Notes: generated by a model from the letters alone, not told the origin. A stretch of DNA of 64,000 nucleotides from an uncultured Prochlorococcus sp. (GCA_902628235.1 CACOMD010000001.1:1-64000), one strand, 5' to 3'. Counted from the stretch's first letter, positions 36,332 through 46,654 are shown. Translations and numbers: made by a program.

Positions 36332-37216
36332 GTGTTTTTTCAAGAACTTAAAACATATTTACAGCCAATTTTTTCAATATTACGCTGGAATAAACCCACC
36401 GGAAGATTAATATTACTTATTCCAGCAGGTTGGAGTTTATGGTTAACTCCAGATAATAGTCCCAATTTATATTTAATAATAAAAATTTTATTTGGCGGAT
36501 TATTTGTAAGTGGTTTTGGTTGTATTGCTAATGATATTTGGGATAAAGATATTGATAAGAAAGTTTTAAGGACAAAGAATAGACCTCTAGCTGATGATAA
36601 ACTAAAAATAAAAGATGCTTATCTTATACTTTTCTTATTTTTATTAGGAAGTTTTTTGATAACCCTTTCTTTACCAGAGAAGGGCAGACTGCTTTCAATC
36701 ATTTTAGCCTTAATAGCATTACCTTTAATCTTGATTTATCCATCCGCGAAAAGATGGTTTAGATTTCCTCAGATAATTTTATCCATTTGTTGGGGTTTTT
36801 CGGTTTTGATACCATGGGCAGCGCATGAAGGGAATTTAAATAGTCCTGTTCTATTTTTTTGTTGGCTCGGAACTGTATTCTGGACATTTGGATTTGACAC
36901 CGTATACGCCTTAGCAGACAAAGAATATGATAAAAAAATTGGTATCAATAGTTCTGCTATTAATTTAGGATCATACACCAAAATAGCAATACAAATTTGT
37001 TATTTAATAGCTTCTGTCTCTTTAGCTATTTGTTCAATTTTGTCTCAATTAGGTTATATTTTTTGGCCAATTTGGATGATTACTTCAATTCTTATGCAGA
37101 AAGATGTAAGAAAAATATTTCAAAGAAAAGATTTATCACTAAATAAAATTAGCAACCACTTCAAAAATCAAGTTATTTATGGGACTCTTATTTTAATTGG
37201 AATAATAATAGGATAA
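36332..37216 (+). CDS. ubiA: UbiA-family prenyltransferase (plastoquinone pathway)
   Basis: A membrane aromatic prenyltransferase, probably 4-hydroxybenzoate prenyltransferase for plastoquinone. The two Asp-rich motifs are NDIWDKDIDKKVLRTKNRPLA and YALADKEYDKKIG, which bind Mg and prenyl diphosphate. About eight helices fill the 294 residues. It has a GTG start; the ATG at 36317 is followed directly by a stop. An LD-carboxypeptidase gene begins 12 bases later. Paralogs ctaB and chlG occur elsewhere in the window and have distinct motifs. Confidence 0.88.
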   Translation: MFFQELKTYLQPIFSILRWNKPTGRLILLIPAGWSLWLTPDNSPNLYLIIKILFGGLFVSGFGCIANDIWDKDIDKKVLRTKNRPLADDKLKIKDAYLILFLFLLGSFLITLSLPEKGRLLSIILALIALPLILIYPSAKRWFRFPQIILSICWGFSVLIPWAAHEGNLNSPVLFFCWLGTVFWTFGFDTVYALADKEYDKKIGINSSAINLGSYTKIAIQICYLIASVSLAICSILSQLGYIFWPIWMITSILMQKDVRKIFQRKDLSLNKISNHFKNQVIYGTLILIGIIIG

Positions 37217-37228
37217 ATTTCACTGAAA

Positions 37229-38086
37229 ATGATTGATAAATTAAAGGAAGGAAATATTGTAAAAGTAATAGCTCCAAGTTCATATATAGAGAATAAAAAA
37301 GAATTCTTTAGTGGAATTGAAATCATAAAAAATTGGGGTCTTAATGTTAAGTTTAGTAATTTAATTAATAGAAAATCTGGATACTTTGCGGGTAACGATA
37401 ATACAAGATTTACAGAAATTGAGAAAGCACAAGATAGTGCACTTATTATTTGTGCAAAAGGAGGATGGGGAGCATCTAGGATATTGGAAAAAGCTCCAAA
37501 ATGGAAAGACAAATGGTTATTAGGTTTCTCTGATAATTGTTCTTTATTACTATCAAAATATTCGAAGGGTTCATTTGGATCAATTCATGGGCCTACTATT
37601 TCAACTTTATCCAAGGAACCAAATTGGAGCCTTGATAGATTAAGAACCTTTCTTTTTGAAGGTTATTTAGAGGATATTATTGGTTTCCCCTTAAAAAAAG
37701 GAATAGCTAGAGGAGAAATTTTAATTTCTAATTTAACAATATTTTGTTTTTTGATTGGAACTAATGATATGCCTAATTGTGATGGGAAAATTATTATATT
37801 TGAAGATATAAATGAAGATATTTATAAAATAGATAGAATGTTTACATATATAAGAATGACAAAGGTACTAAAAAATATTGTCGGGATAGGTTTTGGTAAT
37901 TTTTTCGATCAGAAAGAAACAGATAAAATAGACTATTTAGAAAAACTAATTATTGATAGATTTGCAGAATTTGATATCCCAATAATTACTAATCTTCCGG
38001 TAGGTCATTTAACAGGCAATGCTTGCATTCCTTACGGTTATAGAGGGATGTTAAATGGAAATAATGGTAAATTATCCATTATTTAA
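37229..38086 (+). CDS. LD-carboxypeptidase (S66 family)
   Basis: An S66 serine peptidase that trims the terminal D-alanine from tetrapeptide stems during peptidoglycan recycling. The nucleophile serine is in LLGFSDNCSLLL, preceded by CAKGGWGASRIL. GSIHGPTIS and the C-terminal LPVGHLTGNACIPYG (catalytic His) complete the site. At 285 residues it is full length. The ATG start follows ubiA by 12 bases and the end faces ispD after seven bases. Confidence 0.9.
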   Translation: MIDKLKEGNIVKVIAPSSYIENKKEFFSGIEIIKNWGLNVKFSNLINRKSGYFAGNDNTRFTEIEKAQDSALIICAKGGWGASRILEKAPKWKDKWLLGFSDNCSLLLSKYSKGSFGSIHGPTISTLSKEPNWSLDRLRTFLFEGYLEDIIGFPLKKGIARGEILISNLTIFCFLIGTNDMPNCDGKIIIFEDINEDIYKIDRMFTYIRMTKVLKNIVGIGFGNFFDQKETDKIDYLEKLIIDRFAEFDIPIITNLPVGHLTGNACIPYGYRGMLNGNNGKLSII

Positions 38087-38093
38087 TCTATAT

Positions 38094-38765
38094 CTAACTA
38101 TTTTCTAAAAATAAACTTGCAATCTTTAAATCAATTGGACTTGTAATTTTAATGTTAGTTGCATTACCTTCAATAATTTTTACTGGCCATTTTAACCGTT
38201 CAAATAATGAAGCATCATCTGTGACATTCCAACTATTATCTTTAGCTTTTTGATGAGCATTTCTTAATTGTGTCACTAAAAAACCCTGAGGAGTCTGAGC
38301 TGCCCATAAAGAGTTGCGATTTGGAGTCTCCTGAATAATTTGATTCTCATTAACGACTTTTATAGTGTCGGTAACTTTTACAGCTAATATAACCGCATCA
38401 TTCTCTTCTAATTCAGTAAAACATTTATCTATTAATTCCGGTTTAATTAAACATCTTGCACCATCATGAATGAGAACTTTGATTGCATTCTTAGGCAGAT
38501 TATTTACACCATTTCTAACTGATTCTTGCCTTGTGTTTCCTCCATTAATCCAATGTATTTTATCTGAGAATTCCTTAATTGAATTCATAATTTCAGATCT
38601 ATCATGAGGTTGCCCAATAATACCAACCCAACTTACTTTTTGAGATAAAAAGACTGCTTTAAGTGTCCAATATAAAATAGACTCGCCATTTAATTTGAGA
38701 AGTAATTTATTCTTTCCAGCTTTCATTCTTCTGCCACTGCCTGCTGCTGGAATTAGTAAATGCAA
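38094..38765 (-). CDS. ispD: 2-C-methyl-D-erythritol 4-phosphate cytidylyltransferase
   Basis: IspD makes CDP-methylerythritol in the MEP isoprenoid pathway, which supplies carotenoid, phytol and quinone side chains. IPAAGSGRRMKAGKNKLLLKL at residues 5-25 is the nucleotide-binding loop; HDGARCLI and DTIKVV follow. The 223-residue length is standard. The start is TTG, so that residue 1 precedes the family's first strand (HLLIPAAG). Divergent from fabG by 93 bases. Confidence 0.94.
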   Translation of the reverse strand: MHLLIPAAGSGRRMKAGKNKLLLKLNGESILYWTLKAVFLSQKVSWVGIIGQPHDRSEIMNSIKEFSDKIHWINGGNTRQESVRNGVNNLPKNAIKVLIHDGARCLIKPELIDKCFTELEENDAVILAVKVTDTIKVVNENQIIQETPNRNSLWAAQTPQGFLVTQLRNAHQKAKDNSWNVTDDASLFERLKWPVKIIEGNATNIKITSPIDLKIASLFLENS

Positions 38766-38858
38766 AATTAAAAAATTTCTTTAGATTCTAATAATTATAA
38801 ATAAAACATTAATGTTTGCACAATTAGTACTACGATCTAAATTGAGAATAAATTTAAA

Positions 38859-39608
38859 ATGACTCAAAATAAAATGTTGTCAGGTAAAGTTGCTTTAGTT
38901 ACGGGGGCTAGCAGAGGTATCGGTAAATCAATTGCTTTGTCTCTTGGGGAATTAGGTGCAGAAGTTATTGTAAATTACTCTGCCTCAGACGCTTCAGCAG
39001 AAGAAGTTGTTAAATCAATTATTGCGAAAGGAGGTAATTCTTACAAATTAAGATTTGATGTTTCTGATGAAGAGTCTGTAAATAATGGAATAAATCAAAT
39101 TATTAAAGACAGTGGAAAGATTGATATTCTTGTAAATAATGCTGGTATTACAAGAGATGGTCTTTTAATCAGAATGAAGGCATCTCAATGGGATGAGGTA
39201 TTAAATACAAATTTGAGAGGTGTTTTCCTGTGTACAAAAAATGTATCTAAATTTATGATGAAACAACGTAGTGGGAAAATCATTAATATCACATCCATTG
39301 TTGGTTTGATAGGTAATCCTGGACAAGCTAATTATGCAGCTTCTAAAGCAGGTGTTATTGGTTTTACAAAAACCTGTGCTAAAGAATTTGCTTCTAGAGG
39401 AATACAAGTAAATGCTATAGCACCGGGTTTTATCGAAACAGAAATGACAGAAAACTTGAAGACTGATGATCTTTTGAAAATGATACCTTTGGGTAAGCTC
39501 GGTTCAGCTGATCAAATTGCAAGCTTGGTTAATTTTTTAGTTTCAAGCGAGGCAAGTGAATACATTACAGGACAAACTATCAGTATAGATGGAGGTATGA
39601 ATGTGTAA
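38859..39608 (+). CDS. fabG: 3-oxoacyl-ACP reductase
   Basis: FabG reduces 3-ketoacyl-ACP with NADPH in fatty acid synthesis. The Rossmann glycine motif is TGASRGIGKSIALSL at residues 15-29. NNAGITRDGLLIRM is typical. The catalytic Ser-Tyr-Lys set is in ITSIVGL and NYAASKAGVIGF, and the C-terminus (ASEYITGQTISIDGGMNV) is classical. At 249 residues it is complete. No other fab gene is adjacent. Confidence 0.95.
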   Translation: MTQNKMLSGKVALVTGASRGIGKSIALSLGELGAEVIVNYSASDASAEEVVKSIIAKGGNSYKLRFDVSDEESVNNGINQIIKDSGKIDILVNNAGITRDGLLIRMKASQWDEVLNTNLRGVFLCTKNVSKFMMKQRSGKIINITSIVGLIGNPGQANYAASKAGVIGFTKTCAKEFASRGIQVNAIAPGFIETEMTENLKTDDLLKMIPLGKLGSADQIASLVNFLVSSEASEYITGQTISIDGGMNV

Positions 39609-39637
39609 GTATTGATGCCATTAATTAATTTAGTATT

Positions 39638-39817
39638 TTAAGTACCTTCATAAGGTTGACCTAACTCATCTCTTAATCTCCTGATCCTCTGTAAAAGCTT
39701 CAATCTTCTACTTCTGGCTGTCAATGTTAAAAAAAATCTTAGTGGAAAATAAACTAAGGTCATACCCGCTGCAAGAGTTGCAGTTAAAGTAAAAATAAAG
39801 TTTCCAGTATCTTCCAT
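39638..39817 (-). CDS. Small single-helix membrane protein, unknown
   Basis: A 59-residue gene too short for the ORF track, from ATG 39817 to TAA 39638, in the 341-base gap between fabG and groEL. Residues 5-32 are hydrophobic (NFIFTLTATLAAGMTLVYFPLRFF). The tail is strongly basic (ARSRRLKLLQRIRRLRDELG). The pattern suggests a membrane-anchored protein with a cytosolic basic helix. The remaining 132 bases to groEL contain no CIRCE element that I can see. No family recognised. Confidence 0.72.
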   Translation of the reverse strand: MEDTGNFIFTLTATLAAGMTLVYFPLRFFLTLTARSRRLKLLQRIRRLRDELGQPYEGT

Positions 39818-39949
39818 ATTTTTAAGATACTATTTTTTTGATTAAATGTGGATTATAGATAGCAACAAATTCGGCTTTCCCCACTTTAGTCCATATTATA
39901 AAGCATAATTTCTGTGAGAAATTAGAATAGATTAAGCAATTAGTACAAA

Positions 39950-41704
39950 ATGCCAAAGCAATTAAGTTTTTCAGATGAATCACGTGAATCTTTAGAAAAG
40001 GGAGTTAATACAGTTGCAAATGCTGTCAAAGTAACTCTTGGACCTAAAGCAAAAAATGTTGTGATTGAGAGAAAATTTGGTGCTCCAGATATTGTAAGAG
40101 ATGGTTCTACAGTTGCTAAGGAAATAGATATTGAGAATCCTTTCGCTAATTTAGGAGCAAAATTAATAGAACAGGTAGCCTCTAAAACTAAAGAGAAAGC
40201 AGGAGATGGTACCACAACCGCAACGGTTCTAACTCAAAAGATGGTACAAGAAGGCTTAAAAAATATTGCTGCTGGTGCAAGCCCCATTGAGATTAAAAAA
40301 GGAATGAAAATTGCTTTAAATTACGTTTTAAAGATACTAAAAGATAAAAGCATTCAAATAGGTGGTACTGATATTGCAAAAGTAGCTACCGTTAGTGCTG
40401 GCGGAGATGAGGGAATAGGACAAATTATTACTAAAGCTATGGATATTGTTACTTCAGACGGAGTTATTACTGTAGAAGAATCTCAATCATTAGAAACTGA
40501 ATTAGATATTACTGAAGGCATGTCTTTTGATAGAGGTTATAGTTCACCTTACTTTATAACCGATCAAGAGAGACAAATATGTGAGCTCGAAAATCCAAAG
40601 ATATTAATTACTGACCAAAAAATATCAAATCTAAATAATCTTGTTCCTATTCTTGAAGAGATCCAAAAATCAGGAGAACCATTTCTAATTCTTGCTGAGG
40701 ATATTGAAGGGGAAGCTCTTACAACTCTTGTGTTAAATAAAAATGCAGGAGTTCTAAATGTATCTGCAGTGAGAGCACCTTCCTTTGGAGAAAGAAGAAA
40801 AGCAGCGCTAGAGGATATTGCAATACTTACAGGCGGTAATTTAATTAGTGAAGATAAATCTATGACTCTTGATAAAGTAACTTTAAATGATCTTGGCAAA
40901 GCTAGAAAAATCACCATAACAAAAGATAAAACTACAATTGTTGCTTTTGAAGATACCAAAGATCTTGTAAAAGAAAGGGTTATAAAATTAAAAAATGAAG
41001 TAGAAATAACTGAAACTGATTATGACAAAGACAAAATTAACGAAAGGATCGCAAAACTTTCTGGAGGAGTCGCCTTAATAAAAGTAGGAGCTGCCACAGA
41101 AACTGAAATGAAGTATAAAAAATTAAGAATAGAAGATTCCTTAAATGCTACAAGGGCAGCTATTGAAGAGGGTGTAGTGCCTGGAGGAGGGCAAACATTA
41201 ATTGAACTTTCAGAGCATCTTGAAAGTTTTAATAATGATTTAGACCCAGATCAAAAAACAGGTCTTGATATAGTCGCAAAAGCACTTCAAGAGCCTGCTA
41301 AACAGATCGCAAAAAATGCAGGATTCAATGGAGAAGTCGTAGCAGCAGATATTAAAAGACTAAAAAAGGGATTCAACGTCGTTACTGGCGAGTATGAGGA
41401 TCTTAATGAATCGGGAATTATAGATCCTTCAAAAGTGCTTCGCTTATCACTAGAAGACGCTGTATCAATTGCCTCTATGCTTTTAACAACAGAAGTGTCA
41501 GTTGCAGATATTCCCGAGCCAGAGGCTCCATCTCCAGAAGGAGATCCCATGGGAGGAATGGGTGGCATGGGTATGCCTGGTATGGGAGGAATGGGTGGCA
41601 TGGGCATGCCCGGTATGGGTGGCATGGGTATGCCTGGTATGGGAGGAATGGGTGGCATGGGCATGCCTGGTATGGGTGGCATGGGTATGCCTGGTATGAT
41701 GTAG
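39950..41704 (+). CDS. groEL: Chaperonin GroEL (GroEL2 type) with Gly-Met tail
   Basis: A 60-kDa chaperonin that folds proteins with ATP. Core motifs are [33 protein letters not shown], the ATP-site [11 protein letters not shown] and [18 protein letters not shown]. At 584 residues it is longer than usual (about 545) because of a 50-residue GGM/GMP repeat tail. No groES lies upstream, so this is the solitary cyanobacterial copy often called GroEL2, rather than the groESL operon copy. It starts with ATG. The 45 bases behind it hold no clear hairpin. Confidence 0.95.
   Translation: MPKQLSFSDESRESLEKGVNTVANAVKVTLGPKAKNVVIERKFGAPDIVRDGSTVAKEIDIENPFANLGAKLIEQVASKTKEKAGDGTTTATVLTQKMVQEGLKNIAAGASPIEIKKGMKIALNYVLKILKDKSIQIGGTDIAKVATVSAGGDEGIGQIITKAMDIVTSDGVITVEESQSLETELDITEGMSFDRGYSSPYFITDQERQICELENPKILITDQKISNLNNLVPILEEIQKSGEPFLILAEDIEGEALTTLVLNKNAGVLNVSAVRAPSFGERRKAALEDIAILTGGNLISEDKSMTLDKVTLNDLGKARKITITKDKTTIVAFEDTKDLVKERVIKLKNEVEITETDYDKDKINERIAKLSGGVALIKVGAATETEMKYKKLRIEDSLNATRAAIEEGVVPGGGQTLIELSEHLESFNNDLDPDQKTGLDIVAKALQEPAKQIAKNAGFNGEVVAADIKRLKKGFNVVTGEYEDLNESGIIDPSKVLRLSLEDAVSIASMLLTTEVSVADIPEPEAPSPEGDPMGGMGGMGMPGMGGMGGMGMPGMGGMGMPGMGGMGGMGMPGMGGMGMPGMM
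41552..41701 (+). repeat. GGM/GMP repeat tract at the end of groEL
   Basis: The tract encodes [11 protein letters not shown] followed by two copies of a 57-bp unit ([11 protein letters not shown] plus GGMGMPGM) and a final M. The copies are nearly identical in bases, which indicates recent duplication. Opposite-strand and shifted-frame ORFs over the tract (for example 41287-41682) are artefacts of this repeat. Confidence 0.92.
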
Positions 41705-41749
41705 AAACCTTTATTTATTTAGATTAAAAATACTCATCTTATATTTTTC

Positions 41750-42574
41750 CTAAGTTAATTTCTTGTTTAATAGTGGCCTGATAATCACTAAAGATAAAAT
41801 AGTTAACAGAAATAATAAACTAATACAATTCCTACAAGTTAAATCACCATAAGGTGCATTAAAAGCTATTAAATCTAAATTAAAATTAGCAGAATATGCA
41901 ATTCTTATTGGCTCAATTGCAAACGTTAATGGATTAAATGAAGCAATCCATCCCAGCCAAGAAGGCATAAAGGATATTGGAGCCAAGGCAGTACTAGCGA
42001 ATAAGAGAGGTAAATTAACAACAAAAATAAGGGCAATTAGTTCTATATGTCCTGGAAGAACAAAAGCTAAACATAAACTTATTGAAGTGACGAATAAAAC
42101 CAATAGTATTAAAGTAGCGAAAACAATACCTAATCCATAAAAATTAGGGAATCCATAACCCAGTAAAAAAGAAATAAACATTATTGCCAAACTTTGAACA
42201 AAGCTAAGTATTGTGATGTAAAAGAAGGAAGATAAAACTATAGATAAACGACTAGCAAGAGGGGCTACTAATAATCTATTTAGGAATCCAAATTCTCTAT
42301 CAAACATAAGTGGTAAACCAGAATTTAAAGCTCCACTAAACGCTGTAAAAACTATCAATCCAGCTCCTAAGAAATTCCCATAAGAATCAACTCCCGGTAA
42401 GAAATCTTTTGGGGCATTCGCAAATAAAGCTCCAAATAAAAACAGCCAAATAATTGGCTGCAATATTCCGGCAAAAAATGTTGAAGGTCTTCTTTTTAAT
42501 TGGATAAATAATCTCTTGGTTAAAGCCGCAGTTTCCTGATAAAGGAATATAAAATTATTTTTTGTTATTTCCAT
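41750..42574 (-). CDS. ABC-2 type exporter permease
   Basis: A 274-residue membrane protein with six helices of the ABC-2 family (DrrB-like). Early RRPSTFFAGILQPIIWLFLFG and the later family box FMPSWLGWIASFNPLTFAIEPIR are visible. It pairs with the ATPase gene 56 bases upstream on the same strand. The substrate is not evident from sequence. The gene pair sits behind ctaA-ctaB, so export of a lipid or a heme-related factor is possible but purely speculative. Confidence 0.88.
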   Translation of the reverse strand: MEITKNNFIFLYQETAALTKRLFIQLKRRPSTFFAGILQPIIWLFLFGALFANAPKDFLPGVDSYGNFLGAGLIVFTAFSGALNSGLPLMFDREFGFLNRLLVAPLASRLSIVLSSFFYITILSFVQSLAIMFISFLLGYGFPNFYGLGIVFATLILLVLFVTSISLCLAFVLPGHIELIALIFVVNLPLLFASTALAPISFMPSWLGWIASFNPLTFAIEPIRIAYSANFNLDLIAFNAPYGDLTCRNCISLLFLLTILSLVIIRPLLNKKLT

Positions 42575-42630
42575 TAACAGTTAAGTTTACAAAGTTTATT
42601 ATAAGTAAATCATATACCTAAAATATTAAA

Positions 42631-43647
42631 TTACCTCATAGATTGTTTTGATTCTTTTTTGAGATCTCTTTTACCTGTCATATATATTTCTGCATCTTGA
42701 AGAGTTTTTCCCGTGGCTTGAAGATATACATCATCAAGACTAGGTTGGCTTTGAGATAAAGAAAATATTTTAAATTTTGAAAATGCTAATTCTACTTTTA
42801 ATTTTGTAATTAAATCTTTATCTCTATCTGCAATAAAATTTAAAGAATAACCTTGTGAGGCATTAATTACAATTTGACTAATCCCATCAATTTTTTCTAA
42901 TATTTTTTTAACTTTTTCGGATTCAAGAGAATCACTAAATTCTCGAACTTTCAATATTATTCTATCTCCTCCAAATTTGCTTTTTAATTGAGTGGGGTTA
43001 CCTTGATCAATTATTTTCCCATCATTTATTATTACAACTGTATCCGCTAGTTTATCAATTTCATCAAGATAATGACTACTTAAAATTATTGTCATCCCAT
43101 CTTTCTTTAAATCATGTAATAAGCCCCATATAATATTTCTACTTTCAATATCAAGACCTACTGTCGGTTCATCAAGTATTAAAACTTTTGGCAAATGTAA
43201 AAGTCCAGCGGCTAAATCAATTCTTCTTTTCATCCCTCCTGAATAAGTTCCGCATTTTCTATCAATCCAATTTTGCATATCTAATTGATTAATTAATAAT
43301 TCAATTCTTTCTAATTTATTAGATTGATCTATGTGATATAAATCCGCTTGAAAATCTAACAACTCTCTTCCGGTGAGGATTTTATCAAGGGCAATCTCTT
43401 GAGCCACATATCCAATTAATTCTCTAATTTTTCTTGGCTCTTTAATAACATCAATATTATTTATTTTAATTGTTCCTTCATCTGGAGAAATCAAAGTTGC
43501 TAAAGTCCTGAGTAAAGTTGTTTTACCTGCTCCATTAGGACCTAAGATTCCAAATAAACTGCCTTCTGCGATGTTAATATTTATTTTCTTGAGAGCTTTA
43601 ACATCTAAATAATTTTTTGATAGATTTTTAATTTGAATTTGATTCAT
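42631..43647 (-). CDS. ABC transporter ATP-binding protein (DrrA-like)
   Basis: An ABC ATPase that energises the adjacent ABC-2 permease. Walker A is GILGPNGAGKTTLLRTL near residue 33, the signature is TYSGGMKRRIDLAAG, Walker B is VLILDEPTVGLD and the switch His is in ILSSHYLDE. The C-terminal part of about 100 residues is the extra domain of the DrrA/CcmA class. I use ATG 43647 rather than TTG 43650, giving 338 residues. It begins 21 bases after ctaB. Confidence 0.9.
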   Translation of the reverse strand: MNQIQIKNLSKNYLDVKALKKININIAEGSLFGILGPNGAGKTTLLRTLATLISPDEGTIKINNIDVIKEPRKIRELIGYVAQEIALDKILTGRELLDFQADLYHIDQSNKLERIELLINQLDMQNWIDRKCGTYSGGMKRRIDLAAGLLHLPKVLILDEPTVGLDIESRNIIWGLLHDLKKDGMTIILSSHYLDEIDKLADTVVIINDGKIIDQGNPTQLKSKFGGDRIILKVREFSDSLESEKVKKILEKIDGISQIVINASQGYSLNFIADRDKDLITKLKVELAFSKFKIFSLSQSQPSLDDVYLQATGKTLQDAEIYMTGKRDLKKESKQSMR

Positions 43648-43668
43648 CAAAGTTGAATTTTTTTTTAA

Positions 43669-44679
43669 CTAGAAATTTATTAAATAATTTAATTGTGAAA
43701 AAATTGATGAGGCAATTTTTAATGTTTGTTCTTCAAATTCAACCGAAAGATTAGTTCTTGCTAATAACAGCAACAGGCAAATTCCAAACATATACAGGAT
43801 AGACCATCTAAATAAACTTTTGGCTAGTATTAAATCATCTGGAGAATTTTTCAATCTAGAAATCAATTGTAATAATCTAGCGTTAAATGGTATAACCATA
43901 ATTTCATATAAAAGTCCACCTTCAGGAAGTGCAAAAATTCCAAAGATACTCATAACAACAGTTGCTAATCCATATTTAGAAATTGCATTGACAGTAAAAG
44001 CAGAACCTTTTACCGCAGGGAGCATGGGTATACCGACAGACGCATAATCATCTTTGAGTAAAATAGCTAATGCCCAGAAATGAGCAGGAGTCCAAAGCAT
44101 CACCAAACAGAAAAGCCACCATCCACTTAAACCTATATGCCCTGTAGCTGCAGATGCCCCAACTAAAGGAGGTATTGCACCTGCTACTCCACCAATAACA
44201 ATATTCTGAGTAGTTCTCGGTTTAAGAATTATGGTATAGAGAAGCACATAACTACACAAACCTAAAAGTGTTAAGCCCGCAGCAAGATAATTTACACCGC
44301 TAACTAAAAGCATTGCAGCTGCCAATGTACATGAAATTGCTCCAAAGAAAACAGTATTAAATGATAATTTACCTGCTGGCAATGCTCTACCACTAGTTCT
44401 TTTCATATTCTTATCTAGATCCATTTCCCATAGACAATTTAGAGCACCTGCAGCTGCAGCTGCTAGTGCTCCACCTCCAAGAGTACAAACCAACTTAGGA
44501 GAAGCCAAAGGCCACTCTTCGCTTAAAGCCATACCCCCTAAGGTTGTAGCTAAAAGAAGAGGAATCAGCCTAGGTTTAGCGACTTCTAACCATGGTGGAA
44601 GTTTTATTTTTTTTCTTGAAGGGACAACATCTTCTCTTATGGAAGGTTGAACACTTATATTTTCAAAATTACTTTTCAT
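43669..44679 (-). CDS. ctaB: Protoheme IX farnesyltransferase (heme O synthase)
   Basis: CtaB adds farnesyl to heme b to make heme O for cytochrome oxidase. The UbiA-type Asp motif is [21 protein letters not shown] near residue 82, and the second motif is in [16 protein letters not shown]. About nine helices fill the 336 residues, after a 35-residue cytosolic N-terminal tail. Its ATG overlaps the ctaA stop (TAATG), so the two are translationally coupled. Confidence 0.95.
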   Translation of the reverse strand: MKSNFENISVQPSIREDVVPSRKKIKLPPWLEVAKPRLIPLLLATTLGGMALSEEWPLASPKLVCTLGGGALAAAAAGALNCLWEMDLDKNMKRTSGRALPAGKLSFNTVFFGAISCTLAAAMLLVSGVNYLAAGLTLLGLCSYVLLYTIILKPRTTQNIVIGGVAGAIPPLVGASAATGHIGLSGWWLFCLVMLWTPAHFWALAILLKDDYASVGIPMLPAVKGSAFTVNAISKYGLATVVMSIFGIFALPEGGLLYEIMVIPFNARLLQLISRLKNSPDDLILAKSLFRWSILYMFGICLLLLLARTNLSVEFEEQTLKIASSIFSQLNYLINF

Positions 44680-45614
44680 TAGTTGAAACTTAAAATTACA
44701 TTACTTTTAGTTGAGTTAAATAGTATATTTTCTGAAGATTTTTTAAATATTAAAGTTGATAGAATTGCCACCATAAGGGAAGCCACAATTTGATGGCTAA
44801 TAATTATGAGAGGTTCATTTAAGTTTGTTTTTAAACTTATTACCCCCAAAGTTATTTGAGATATTAAAAGTAAGAAAACTGAAACTAGGAATTTCCAATT
44901 ATTTTTAAATAAATCAAATTTTAAAAGTGAAACCAATATTATTGATGTAATTGTAATAAAAACTGGAATCGCGAATAATTTATGAGTATTTAATACAATA
45001 CAATTTTGATTCAAAGACAAACATAGATGTGCTGACCATGTTGAAGAAAGTCTTACTCCAATAACTGATTGAACTAAAGTAAGAGAAAGAGGTATAGACA
45101 AAAGATATTTCCACCAAAGAATATTTTTATCCATTTCTTTATTTATTAAAGCTTGATTCACATAAATAGCTGTTATCAAAATAATAAATGCTATTAAAAG
45201 ATGACTCATTACAGAGAAAGAGGAAAGCATATTGATAACTGTCAGTGCTCCTAATGTCCCTTGCAAAATAATTAAAAAAACTAAAAATGAATATATCTTT
45301 GGTAACCAATTTGGCAAGAATTTTTTCCAGAGAAAAGATAAAGCGAATTGAATAACAATTAAAATACCCACTAAAAAAGCATCTAATCTATGAAACCATT
45401 CGAGAAATACTCTTAAATTCATATGGTTAAGAGGCAAAAAAGTTCCATAACATAAAGGCCAGTCAGGACAAGCAAGTCCTGCCTCCATAACCCTAGTTGC
45501 ACTTCCGATGGCAATTAGAGCTATTATTGCCAGTACAGTATGATTGCCGAGCTTAAGCAATGAAGATTTATATTTTTTTTGATTAATTTCGAATTGATTC
45601 AAGAAATTAAACAT
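44679..45614 (-). CDS. ctaA: Heme A synthase (CtaA/COX15)
   Basis: CtaA oxidises heme O to heme A for cytochrome oxidase. Eight helices in 311 residues, with conserved histidines in [20 protein letters not shown] and MSHLLIAF, and in [11 protein letters not shown] and [11 protein letters not shown]. The CPDWPLCYG loop near residue 50 carries the two cysteines typical of bacterial enzymes. It is transcribed away from ctaC across a 242-base gap that presumably holds both promoters. Confidence 0.94.
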   Translation of the reverse strand: MFNFLNQFEINQKKYKSSLLKLGNHTVLAIIALIAIGSATRVMEAGLACPDWPLCYGTFLPLNHMNLRVFLEWFHRLDAFLVGILIVIQFALSFLWKKFLPNWLPKIYSFLVFLIILQGTLGALTVINMLSSFSVMSHLLIAFIILITAIYVNQALINKEMDKNILWWKYLLSIPLSLTLVQSVIGVRLSSTWSAHLCLSLNQNCIVLNTHKLFAIPVFITITSIILVSLLKFDLFKNNWKFLVSVFLLLISQITLGVISLKTNLNEPLIIISHQIVASLMVAILSTLIFKKSSENILFNSTKSNVILSFN

Positions 45615-45856
45615 ATTATTTTGAATACTAATTTAATTTTTAAAGACAAACATTAATAAAAACTGAATGTTTTTTATTTAACTAATTTTTCAATAAAAAA
45701 TTGTACTTTCCTAACAAAAAATCGATAAAAGTAACTTTACTTACATATTTTTCTTTTAATTATTAAGAAGTTATGAATTTATAGAATATTCCTTAAACAA
45801 ATAATGCAAAAACCTTAAAAGGTAATATCTTGAAAATATAAACTAATTATTCAAAA

Positions 45857-46654
45857 TTGTTAAATAAATCTTATTATTTAATTCTTATCATTTCGATAAT
45901 AATTGGTATATCTTTTTGGATCGGCTTTAATGTAAATTTACTTCCAGAAGAAGCTAGTATTAATGCACCTATATACGATGAATTATTTAAACTTCTTTTC
46001 ATTATTGGATTAATACTATTTATAGGTATGACAGCTTTAGTAATATATAGCCTATTTAAATTTAGAAAAAAAGAAGGAGAATTTGGAGATGGAATTGCAT
46101 TAGAGGGAAATTTAAGCTTAGAAATAATTTGGACGGTAATTCCATCAATTATTGTTTTATTTGTAGGTATTTATAGTTACAACATTTATGACCGAATGGG
46201 AGGAATGAATGAGTTAAATCATCACCATGAGAATATGAATACAAATTCTGAAAAAATATGGGCGGGAATTAGTCAAACTAATAATAGTAATTCTGTTTTA
46301 GATGAAACTGCTATAGAAGTATCAGCGATGCAATTTGCATTTTTATTTAATTACCCACAGGGAGAATTTATCTCTGGAGAATTACACGTACCAGTTGACC
46401 AAAAAATTTCAATAAAAATGGAATCGAAAGATGTAATTCATGCTTTTTGGATCCCTGAATTCAGAATTAAACAGGACATAATTCCTGGTCAGCCAACTAT
46501 TTTAAATTTTACTCCAACAAAAATAGGCAAATATCCAATAATATGCGCCGAACTTTGTGGACCTTACCATGGAGGAATGAGAGCTTCAATAATTGTTGAA
46601 GATAAATCAGATTATGAGAAATGGTTTAACCAAAATAACAAAACTAACCTATAA
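45857..46654 (+). CDS. ctaC: Cytochrome c oxidase subunit II
   Basis: Subunit II takes electrons from the soluble donor at a binuclear CuA site. Two N-terminal membrane helices precede a cupredoxin domain. The CuA ligands are in DVIHAFWIPEFRIKQDIIPGQ (His) and CAELCGPYHGGM (two Cys, Glu, His, Met). The start is TTG. The 265-residue length is normal. Three bases separate it from ctaD. A short inverted repeat (ACCTT-AA-AAGGT, 45812-45823) lies 34 bases upstream but its role is unknown. Confidence 0.95.
   Translation: MLNKSYYLILIISIIIGISFWIGFNVNLLPEEASINAPIYDELFKLLFIIGLILFIGMTALVIYSLFKFRKKEGEFGDGIALEGNLSLEIIWTVIPSIIVLFVGIYSYNIYDRMGGMNELNHHHENMNTNSEKIWAGISQTNNSNSVLDETAIEVSAMQFAFLFNYPQGEFISGELHVPVDQKISIKMESKDVIHAFWIPEFRIKQDIIPGQPTILNFTPTKIGKYPIICAELCGPYHGGMRASIIVEDKSDYEKWFNQNNKTNL

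Noticed and set aside
40564-40959. 131-aa minus-strand ORF inside groEL
   Set aside because: Mirror of groEL codon bias; no family features.
41287-41682. 131-aa Pro/Met-rich minus-strand ORF
   Set aside because: Arises from the GGM repeat tract of groEL read on the other strand.
45812-45823. ACCTT-AA-AAGGT inverted repeat before ctaC as an operator
   Set aside because: The arms are only 5 bp in AT-rich DNA, so it is too weak to list as a regulatory site.
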